A stretch of 64,000 nucleotides of DNA from Bradyrhizobium sp. NAS96.2 (GTDB taxonomy: Bacteria; Pseudomonadota; Alphaproteobacteria; Rhizobiales; Xanthobacteraceae), in NCBI RefSeq assembly GCF_001908235.1, contig NZ_LGHK01000077.1, positions 34,664 to 98,663 of the forward strand. The letters are read 5' to 3'. Of this stretch, positions 58,027 through 64,000 are shown one piece after another. Position 1 is the first letter of the stretch. Each line of letters begins with the position of its first letter. The notes beneath the pieces are model-generated. The model was not told where the DNA came from. It searched no databases and was given only the letters and a program-made list of their open reading frames with translations. The position numbers and the translations under genes were made by a program.

Positions 58027-58755
58027 ATGAATTCGGCCCTCGACGACCGCCTGCCGCGCTATCAGCGTCTCCGCGACGATCTCGCAGCGCGCATCAATCG
58101 CAATGAATGGCGTCCCGGAGACCTGATCCCGTCGGAGGCCGAGCTCGGCGCGCATTACGGCGTCGCGATCGGCACCGTGCGCAAGGCGATCGATCAGCTC
58201 GTCAGCGACGGCGTGCTGGAGCGCCAACAAGGGCGCGGCACCTTCGTGCGCCGCGCCCGATTCAATTCCTCGCTGTTCCGCTTCTTCCGCTTCCAGTCCG
58301 AGACCGGCGAGCGCCGCGTCCCGCAAAGCCGCATCGTGCGGCGCAAGGCGATGCCGGCGACGACGGCCGTTGCGTCGGCACTGCGCATCGGCGTCGGCGA
58401 GCCCGTCATCAGCCTGTCGCGCCTGCGGCTGATCGACGACGTGCCGCTGCTCGCCGAGGAGATCTGGCTCGAGCGGTCGCGCTTCGAGGCGATCCTGGCG
58501 CTCGACACCGCCGAGTTCGGCGATCTCTTGTATCCGCTCTACGAGGACCGCTGCGGCCAGGTCGTGGTCTCCGCCGATGAAATCCTCACCGTCGAGATCG
58601 CAACCGAGATGCAGTCGCGCCTGCTGCGGCTGGAAGCCAACGCGCCGCTGATCGTGATCGAGCGTCTGGCCTTCGATCTGGAGCGGCGGCCGATCGAATG
58701 GCGCCGCTCGCGCGGGCCGGCGGATCGCTTCCGCTACCACGCCGAGATCAGATGA
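58027..58755 (+). CDS. GntR/HutC-family regulator with UTRA domain
   Basis: 242 aa. N-terminal winged helix of the GntR type: LPRYQRLRDDLAARINRNEWRPGDLIPSEAELGAHYGVAIGTVRKAIDQLVSDGVLERQQGRGTFV; C-terminal UTRA ligand domain (about residues 95-235) with GEPVISLSRLRLIDDVPLLAEEIWLERSRF and RLAFDLERRPIEWRRSRGPADRF. HutC-type proteins sense small carboxylates, sugars or amino-acid derivatives. It likely controls the MFS-amidohydrolase genes that follow after about 45 bases. No ribosome site before its ATG. Confidence 0.93.
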   Translation: MNSALDDRLPRYQRLRDDLAARINRNEWRPGDLIPSEAELGAHYGVAIGTVRKAIDQLVSDGVLERQQGRGTFVRRARFNSSLFRFFRFQSETGERRVPQSRIVRRKAMPATTAVASALRIGVGEPVISLSRLRLIDDVPLLAEEIWLERSRFEAILALDTAEFGDLLYPLYEDRCGQVVVSADEILTVEIATEMQSRLLRLEANAPLIVIERLAFDLERRPIEWRRSRGPADRFRYHAEIR

Positions 58756-58800
58756 GCGCGGCAAGCAAATAAACAACACAAGACATTTCAGGGAGGAATG

Positions 58801-60045
58801 ATGGCAAACTGGTACAGCGAATGCTCGCCGCTCGAACGGCGCACCTTCTGGGCAAGCTTTGGCGGCTGGGGGCTCGATGCGCTCGACGTCCAGATGTTCA
58901 GCCTCGCCATTCCGGCGCTGATCACCGCGTTCGGGATCAGCAAGGCCGATGCGGGTCTGCTCGGCTCGGTCACGCTGTTCTTCGGCGCGTTCGGCGGCTG
59001 GCTCGGCGGCGCGCTCGGCGACCGCTTCGGACGGGTGAAGGCGCTGCAGATCACGGTGGCGACCTTTGCGCTGGCGACCTTCGCCTGCGCGTTTGCGATG
59101 AACTACACCCAGCTGCTGGTGCTGAAGGCGATCCAGGGCGTCGGCTTCGGCGCCGAATGGGCCTGCGGCGCGGTGCTGATGGCGGAGATCATTCGCGCCG
59201 AGCATCGCGGCAAGGCGCTGGGCGCCGTGCAGAGCGCCTGGGCGGTCGGCTGGGGCGCCGCGGTGCTGCTCTCGGCTCTGGTGTTTACCTATGCGCCGGC
59301 CGATATCGCCTGGCGCATCCTGTTTGCGGTCGGCCTGATTCCGGCGCTCTTGATCCTCTACATCCGCCGCGGGCTGAAGGAGCCGCCGCGGGCCGCATCG
59401 CGCCAAGCCGAGCCGCCGTTCTTCGCAACGCTTGCCGGAATTTTCCACCGCGACGTGCTGCGCTCGACCTTGATCGGCGGGCTGTTCGGCATCGGCGCCC
59501 ATGGCGGCTATGCCGCGCTGACGACGTTCCTGCCGACTTACTTGCGCGAAGTGCGGCATCTCTCGGTGCTCGGCTCCAGCGCCTATCTCGCGGTCATCAT
59601 CGTTGCCTTCTTCTGCGGCTGCGTGGCCTCGGGAATCATCAGCGACCGGATCGGCCGGCGCGCCAATGTGACACTGTTCGCAGCGGCCTGCGTCGTGACG
59701 GTGCTGGTCTACATCTTCGCGCCGCTCTCCAATTCGCAGATGCTGGTGCTCGGCTTCCCGCTCGGCTTCTTCTCGGCGGGCATTCCGGCCAGCATGGCCG
59801 CGCTGTTCAGCGAGCTCTATCCGGCCGGCGTCCGCGGTACCGGCGTCGGCTTCTGCTACAATTTCGGCCGCATCGTCTCCGCCGCGTTTCCCTTCCTGGT
59901 CGGCTATCTCAGCGATCACATCGGCCTTGGGGCTGCGATCGGGATCGACGCGGCGTTCGCCTATTCGCTGGTGCTGGTCGCGGTGCTGATGCTGCCGGAA
60001 ACCCGCGGCAAGGTTTTCGAGCAGGCCACCGCTGCGCGCGCGTGA
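58801..60045 (+). CDS. MFS transporter, aromatic-acid/organic-acid type
   Basis: Twelve-helix major facilitator protein, 414 aa. Motif A between helices 2 and 3 is GDRFGRVKAL, helix 1 holds GWGLDALDVQMFSLAIP as in the AAHS/sialate proton symporters, helix 4-5 region is VGFGAEWACGAVLMAEII, and the second motif A is GIISDRIGRRANV. GGGAGG stands just before the tandem ATGs; 58801 has better spacing than 58798. Located between a GntR regulator and a Tat-type amidohydrolase, it may import the amidohydrolase product or substrate, probably a small aromatic or dicarboxylic acid (inference). Confidence 0.92.
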   Translation: MANWYSECSPLERRTFWASFGGWGLDALDVQMFSLAIPALITAFGISKADAGLLGSVTLFFGAFGGWLGGALGDRFGRVKALQITVATFALATFACAFAMNYTQLLVLKAIQGVGFGAEWACGAVLMAEIIRAEHRGKALGAVQSAWAVGWGAAVLLSALVFTYAPADIAWRILFAVGLIPALLILYIRRGLKEPPRAASRQAEPPFFATLAGIFHRDVLRSTLIGGLFGIGAHGGYAALTTFLPTYLREVRHLSVLGSSAYLAVIIVAFFCGCVASGIISDRIGRRANVTLFAAACVVTVLVYIFAPLSNSQMLVLGFPLGFFSAGIPASMAALFSELYPAGVRGTGVGFCYNFGRIVSAAFPFLVGYLSDHIGLGAAIGIDAAFAYSLVLVAVLMLPETRGKVFEQATAARA

Positions 60046-60060
60046 TGATGAGGAATGATC

Positions 60061-60960
60061 ATGACATCGTACGAACATGGCTTGACGCGGCGCCGGTTTG
60101 CCGCGGGGATGGTTGCCGCGCTATCGGCAGGCGGATTGGCGCGCAAAGTGAGGGCTGAGGTGCCGCAACCGGCGATCGATACCCACGCCCACGTCTTTCA
60201 TCGCGGGCTGAAGCTCGCGCCGGGACGCCGCTATGCGCCAGACTACGACGCACCGCTCGCGCTCTATCTGCAGCAGCTCGATCAGAACGGCATCACCAAT
60301 GGCGTGCTGGTGCAACCGAGCTTTCTCGGCACCGACAATTCCTATCTGGTCGAATGCCTGAAGGCGACCAATGGCCGCCTGCGCGGCATCGCGGTGGTCG
60401 ATCCCACGGTCGCGACGGACGAGCTTCGCGCGCTCGATCGCGCCGGCGTCGCCGGCATCCGTCTCAATCTGGTCGGCCAGCAGCTGCCCGACCTGACGTC
60501 GGCGGAGTGGACGGCGCTGCTGGCGCAGATCAGGACGCTCGACTGGCAGGTCGAGATCCAGCGCAACGCCAGCGATCTTGCTGTTCTCGCGCCACGGCTG
60601 CTCGACCAGGGCGTGAAGGTCGTGCTCGATCACTTCGCCTTGCCCGATCCGAAGCTCGGCGTCGACGATCCCGGATTCCAGGCCGTGCTCAAGCTTGGCG
60701 CGACACGCAATGTCTGGGTCAAGACCTCGGCGCCATACCGCAATGGTCCCAACGGAGAGGCATTCGCGAAGCAGGCGTATCCGCTGCTGCGCAATGCTTA
60801 TGGCGTCGATCGGCTGTTATGGGGCAGCGACTGGCCGCACACTCAATTCGAATCGACGCAGAACTATGCGAAGAACCGCAAATTCCTCGATGAGCTCGTC
60901 ACCGACGCCGATGAGCGGGCGCGTGTGCTCGCATCGCCGCGTGCGCTGTTTCGCTTCTAG
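60061..60960 (+). CDS. Tat-exported amidohydrolase-2 family hydrolase
   Basis: 299 aa with a twin-arginine-like signal (TRRRFAAGMVAALSAGGLARKVRA) and an amidohydrolase TIM barrel of the LigI / 2-pyrone-4,6-dicarboxylate lactonase-like group: AIDTHAHVFHRG, RGIAVVDPTVATDELRALDRAGVAGIRLNLVG, VLDHFALPDPKLG, LLWGSDWPHTQFES, with His, His and Asp ligands. ATG 60061 has GAGGA six bases before; ATG 60055 touches it. A cytoplasmic home is usual for this family, so the export signal is notable. Second gene after the MFS gene, 15 bases apart. Confidence 0.9.
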   Translation: MTSYEHGLTRRRFAAGMVAALSAGGLARKVRAEVPQPAIDTHAHVFHRGLKLAPGRRYAPDYDAPLALYLQQLDQNGITNGVLVQPSFLGTDNSYLVECLKATNGRLRGIAVVDPTVATDELRALDRAGVAGIRLNLVGQQLPDLTSAEWTALLAQIRTLDWQVEIQRNASDLAVLAPRLLDQGVKVVLDHFALPDPKLGVDDPGFQAVLKLGATRNVWVKTSAPYRNGPNGEAFAKQAYPLLRNAYGVDRLLWGSDWPHTQFESTQNYAKNRKFLDELVTDADERARVLASPRALFRF

Positions 60961-61059
60961 CTCGCGGGCGATTGTACCGAGTGCTCTGACGGGCGTCGTT
61001 GCAGCCGTGCTACGATGACGCCATCGGTCGCGGATGACCGGAGCACAAGGACACGCAAG

Positions 61060-61977
61060 ATGCAGCGGCGCTATATCACTGTCGACGTTTTCACCGACCG
61101 CGCCTTCGGCGGCAACCCGCTCGCCGTGGTGCTCGACGCCCAGGGGCTGTCGACCGCGCAGATGCAGGCGATCGCGACCGAGTTCAACTATTCGGAGACG
61201 ACCTTCGTGCTGCCGCCGCAGGACAAGGCCAACGACGCCAACGTTCGCATCTTCACGCCGGTCAGGGAGCTGCCGTTCGCCGGGCATCCCAATGTCGGGA
61301 CCGCCTTCGTGCTGGCGCAGCTTGCGAAGGAGCCGAAGCCGCGTCTGGTGTTCGAGGAGAAGGCGGGGCTGGTGCCGGTCGATATCACGCGAGACGGCGG
61401 CAGAGTCGTTGCTACCGAACTGACCGCGCCGCAGCCGCTGTCGCGCCTGTCGCAATTCTCCGCCGGCGAGGTCGCGAGCCTGATCTCGCTCACGGCAGAC
61501 GACGTCAGGACGGATCGTCAGACACCGCAGGTGGTTGGTGTCGGAACACCATTCCTGGTCTTCGAGGTCGCATCGCGCGATGCGGTGCGGCGGGCTAAGC
61601 CGGATGCGGCGGCGTTCGGCCGTTTCTTCCCGCGCGACGGCGCATTCTCCGCGTATTTCTACACGCGCGATGTCCCCGCCGCGGAAGCGCCTTGCGATCT
61701 GCAGGCGCGGATGTTCTTTCCGGGAGCAAGCGGCCTGATCGAGGACCCGGCGACGGGCAGCGCCACGGTCGCCGCGGCCGCGCTGCTGGCCGCGCTCGAT
61801 CCGCTGCGTGACGGCACCGTGAAGCTGACGATCGGGCAGGGCTTTGACATGGGCCGGCCGAGCCTGCTGTTGACCCGCGTCCGCAAGCAGGACGGTGCAA
61901 ACATATCGGCGCATGTCGGCGGCGCCTGTGTGCAGATGATGCAGGGGACGTTGCGCGTGCCCAGCGAGGCCGGCTAG
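61060..61977 (+). CDS. PhzF family isomerase
   Basis: PhzF-like isomerase/epimerase, 305 aa, with the duplicated diaminopimelate-epimerase fold. N-terminus RRYITVDVFTDRAFGGNPLAVVLDAQGLS, catalytic Glu in FNYSETTFVLPP, FTPVRELPFAGHPNVGTAFVL, and EDPATGSATVAAAALLA in the second half. Function is not predictable outside phenazine clusters. AAGGA precedes ATG 61060. Its stop shares CTAG with the convergent DUF488 gene. Confidence 0.92.
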   Translation: MQRRYITVDVFTDRAFGGNPLAVVLDAQGLSTAQMQAIATEFNYSETTFVLPPQDKANDANVRIFTPVRELPFAGHPNVGTAFVLAQLAKEPKPRLVFEEKAGLVPVDITRDGGRVVATELTAPQPLSRLSQFSAGEVASLISLTADDVRTDRQTPQVVGVGTPFLVFEVASRDAVRRAKPDAAAFGRFFPRDGAFSAYFYTRDVPAAEAPCDLQARMFFPGASGLIEDPATGSATVAAAALLAALDPLRDGTVKLTIGQGFDMGRPSLLLTRVRKQDGANISAHVGGACVQMMQGTLRVPSEAG

Positions 61978-62438
61978 ACCACCTGCGGCGCGGCGAGGTT
62001 CTCGATCCTGACCCCGTCGCGTTCCTCGATGATCTCGGCGATCCAGCGGCGGTGGCAGTGCTCGTGGTCGCGCTCGTAGCAGAGGATGCACACCGGGCCG
62101 GACTTCTTGACCAGCGCCGACAGCTCGTCGAGTTCCTCCTTGGCCTGCACCGTCTTGAGGTGCGCTGAGTAGATCTTGTGCAGCAGCGCATATTGCCCGC
62201 TGCGCGCTGCTTCCCGTCCGCTCTTCGGCGTGCCGAGGCCGCGGAGGTGGACGTAGCCGATGCCGCGCTCGTCGAGGCCGGCGGCGAGCTGGGTCTTGGA
62301 GAAGCCGGGCCGGCGCGAGGAGGCGACCGCACGGACGTCGACCAGGAGCTTCACGCCGGCATGCGCGAGCTCGTCGAGCACGGCTTTCGACGGCGTCTGC
62401 TCGTAGCCGATGGTGAACAGCCGCTTCGCCTTCGCCAT
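61974..62438 (-). CDS. DUF488 family protein
   Basis: 154 aa: LFTIGYEQTPSKAVLDELAHAGVKLLVDVRAVASSRRPGFSKTQLAAGLDERGIGYVHLRGLGTPKSGR, and CILCYERDHEHCHRRWIAEII, the Cys-x-E-x5-CHR motif of the DUF488 family. Usually adjacent to DUF72 proteins, as here (ten bases away, same strand). DNA-repair-type roles have been suggested for relatives, but activity is unproven. Confidence 0.9.
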   Translation of the reverse strand: MAKAKRLFTIGYEQTPSKAVLDELAHAGVKLLVDVRAVASSRRPGFSKTQLAAGLDERGIGYVHLRGLGTPKSGREAARSGQYALLHKIYSAHLKTVQAKEELDELSALVKKSGPVCILCYERDHEHCHRRWIAEIIEERDGVRIENLAAPQVV

Positions 62439-62448
62439 CGCTTCGCCT

Positions 62449-63309
62449 TCACTTCACCCGTTCGATCAATTCCATCGCGCCGGCGGGCGCGCGGATCTTG
62501 CCCTCGTGGATCACGTAGGCGAACACGTCGCGCGGCGCCTTCTTCGGCGCCGTCTTGTCGACCTTCGGCAGATCGTCGGGCTCGCCACCGCCGGCCCAGT
62601 CCTGAAAGCGCTTGGCCCAGGCGTCGAGCTGCTTCGGCGGATAGCAGGTCTTCAATTCGTCATTGCCCTTCTGCAGCCGCGCATAGACGAAGTCGCTGGC
62701 GACGTCGGCGATCGCCGGATATTTGCCGTGCTCGGCGAACACCACCGGCACTTCGTGCTCGCGTATGAGGGCGATGAATTCGGGCACGCAAAAGCTGTCA
62801 TGGCGCACCTCGACGACATGGCGCAGCGCGCGGCCGTCGAGCTTGCGCGGCAGCAATTCGAGGAACTTGCCGAAATCGGCGCTGTCGAACTTCTTGGTCG
62901 GCGCGAACTGCCAGAGCACCGGGCCGAGCCGGTCCCTCAGCTCCAGCACGCCCGAATCATAGAACCGCTTCACGGAATCGCCGGCTTCTGCGAGCACGCG
63001 GCGGTTGGTGGCGAAGCGCGGCCCCTTCAGCGAGAAGATGAAGCCGTCGGGCACTTCGCTGGCCCATTTGCGAAAGCTCTCCGGCTTCTGCGATCCGTAA
63101 TAGGTGCCGTTGATCTCGATCGAGGTCAGCTTCGAGGCGGCGTAGGACAGCTCCTTCGCCTGCGTGAGTTTCTCCGGATAGAACACCCCGCGCCACGGCT
63201 CGAAGGTCCAGCCGCCGACGCCGATATAGATATTGCCTGCGTCCGTCTTGGTCTTCTTGGCGTCGGTCTTGGTCGCCTTGGTGGGAGCTTTGGCCACGAT
63301 TGCACTCAT
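62449..63309 (-). CDS. DUF72 family protein
   Basis: TIM-barrel-like protein of 286 aa. DUF72 marks: YIGVGGWTFEPWRGVFYPEKL, SKLTSIEINGTYYGSQKPESFRKWASEVPDGFIFSLKGPRF, LGPVLWQFAPTKKFDSADFGKFLELLP, VVEVRHDSF, RLQKGNDELKTCYPPKQLDAWAKRFQDW. An alanine/lysine-rich 25-residue tail leads the domain. Pairs with the DUF488 gene behind it. Role unknown. Confidence 0.9.
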   Translation of the reverse strand: MSAIVAKAPTKATKTDAKKTKTDAGNIYIGVGGWTFEPWRGVFYPEKLTQAKELSYAASKLTSIEINGTYYGSQKPESFRKWASEVPDGFIFSLKGPRFATNRRVLAEAGDSVKRFYDSGVLELRDRLGPVLWQFAPTKKFDSADFGKFLELLPRKLDGRALRHVVEVRHDSFCVPEFIALIREHEVPVVFAEHGKYPAIADVASDFVYARLQKGNDELKTCYPPKQLDAWAKRFQDWAGGGEPDDLPKVDKTAPKKAPRDVFAYVIHEGKIRAPAGAMELIERVK

Positions 63310-63437
63310 CGTGAGGGAGGGAACAGGGGTCGAGAGTAGTCAAAATAATCGTGATTGGCCAGTTTGCCAGATTGGCGCGGGGATGCTTATCGTTGCTGTC
63401 GCTCTTCGCTACGATGCGCCAAAACGGAGAACAACAC

Positions 63438-63809
63438 ATGCGCATGCTGGTTGCGGCCGCTCTGCTGATCACGTCCTCCGCTGCCATATCGTTCGCTGCA
63501 ATGGCCGACGAGGTCGACGATGCGCACAAGCTCGCGATCACCGGCCGCGACGCCTACTGGAATTGTCTCGCCCGCGAATATCCCCGTGACAGCAACAAGG
63601 CGATGTCCGACCAGGAGTTCACCTCGCTGATCGCCAATGTCTGTCCCTCAGAGCGGCAGAACTTCCGGGTGTCGCTGATCGACTTCCTGTCGCTGCAGTT
63701 TCCCAAGCAGGATGCCGACGCGAATCTGACCACCGCCAACCGCGCGATCGAGCTGGCGCAGAAGGACATCGTGACCGCCTTCACCCGGCGCAAGGCCGCC
63801 GCGAAATAG
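63438..63809 (+). CDS. small exported protein of unknown function
   Basis: 123 aa with signal peptide MRMLVAAALLITSSAAISFA and cleavage near AMADE. The mature part is helical and polar (DDAHKLAITGRDAYWNCLAREYPRDSNKAMSDQEF ... VCPSERQNFRVSLIDFLSLQFP) with two cysteines that could form a disulfide bond. GGAGA stands seven bases before ATG 63438, fixing it over the longer frame from 63351. No family recognised. Confidence 0.75.
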   Translation: MRMLVAAALLITSSAAISFAAMADEVDDAHKLAITGRDAYWNCLAREYPRDSNKAMSDQEFTSLIANVCPSERQNFRVSLIDFLSLQFPKQDADANLTTANRAIELAQKDIVTAFTRRKAAAK

Positions 63810-63876
63810 GTTCCCAAATCCTGTTGCGGCCGGCCGATTTTTGATATCAATCCGCGCAGGCGAGGGGATGATCGGC

Positions 63877-64000
63877 ATGCGCTCACAATCGACGGCAGGG
63901 TTCTTGGGCGCGTTGGTCGCAGCCATCGCGCTGGCGGCAGCGTTCATCTACGGGCCGTCGCCGAGCCAGCTCCGTAACCCGACCCAGCCCGCAGCGGCGC
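63877..64000 (+). CDS. membrane-anchored or exported protein, 3' end cut by window edge
   Basis: Open frame from ATG 63877 (or ATG 63868) to the end of the window. Begins MRSQSTAGFLGALVAAIALA, a signal anchor or signal peptide, then FIYGPSPSQLRNPTQPAAA. GAGGGG stands at good distance before the 63877 ATG. Too little is present to name a family. Confidence 0.6.
   Translation, partial: MRSQSTAGFLGALVAAIALAAAFIYGPSPSQLRNPTQPAAA

Noticed and set aside
58003..60078. Long minus-strand frame opposite GntR and MFS genes
   Set aside because: Shadow; Arg/Asp/Gln-rich with no recognisable domain.
1..64000. CRISPR arrays, prophage, insertion sequences, tRNA or rRNA genes
   Set aside because: No regular spacer-repeat pattern, no transposase, integrase or phage proteins, and no RNA gene signature could be found by reading both strands.

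Overview
This window looks like chromosome from an alphaproteobacterium of the Bradyrhizobium / Nitrobacteraceae type. The evidence is the uniformly GC-rich coding sequence, the gene content (rpsD, murI, purB, rpe, liv transporter, pca genes, cox-type CO dehydrogenase accessory genes, ergothioneine genes) and several families of dispersed palindromic intergenic repeats that I associate with Bradyrhizobium genomes. Most of the window is ordinary chromosomal sequence. There is no insertion sequence, prophage, CRISPR array or tRNA that I can support.

Layout: 0-8 kb carries small membrane and stress proteins, a sugar acyltransferase, bolA, an LtrA-like protein, an ergothioneine pair (egtB-egtD), grxD and a macro-domain protein. 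8-13.5 kb holds three consecutive exported beta-lactamase-fold serine hydrolases and a threonine aldolase. 13.4-22 kb holds a ParE-type toxin-antitoxin pair, rpsD, a stand-alone E2-type acyltransferase, a secreted cupin, an HpcH/HpaI aldolase, murI, a cytochrome b561, a truncated agmatine deiminase, an M20 amidohydrolase and purB. 22-30.2 kb is the least conventional part: a two-component system, a divergent three-gene operon joining a MotA/TolQ/ExbB-type channel to a one-helix protein with a periplasmic beta-sandwich-like domain, two tiny ORFs, a TetR regulator with a clear operator, and a metallophosphoesterase coupled to a Ser/Thr-kinase/UspA fusion.

30-43 kb contains rpe, an EF-hand protein, a P1 peptidase, a complete branched-chain amino-acid-type ABC transporter (livHMGF plus livJ), a glycosyltransferase-like protein and a protocatechuate-branch block (pcaB-pcaD-pcaC). 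43-50 kb is a cox / molybdenum-hydroxylase cluster: coxG, coxS, coxM, coxD, coxE, two xdhC-type genes and a MoeA/MobA-like fusion. Its catalytic subunit gene coxL is absent from the expected place, and coxM and coxE each carry a one-base frameshift. 50-52.2 kb has a DUF4189 gene whose 3' end is repeated on the far side of an inserted FAD-oxidoreductase gene. 52-64 kb holds a TetR-HlyD-ABC-permease efflux operon, a membrane adenylate/guanylate cyclase, a GntR-MFS-amidohydrolase set, a PhzF isomerase, DUF488 and DUF72 proteins and small exported proteins.

Points most worth a second look: the ExbB-like/beta-sandwich operon; the cox cluster without coxL and with a coupled 18-codon upstream ORF; the direct-repeat-flanked oxidoreductase; two regulators whose promoters sit so close to the ATG that leaderless transcripts are predicted; and a repeat family in which one copy carries a compensatory stem change. 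All domain names come from motif recognition by eye; nothing was searched.
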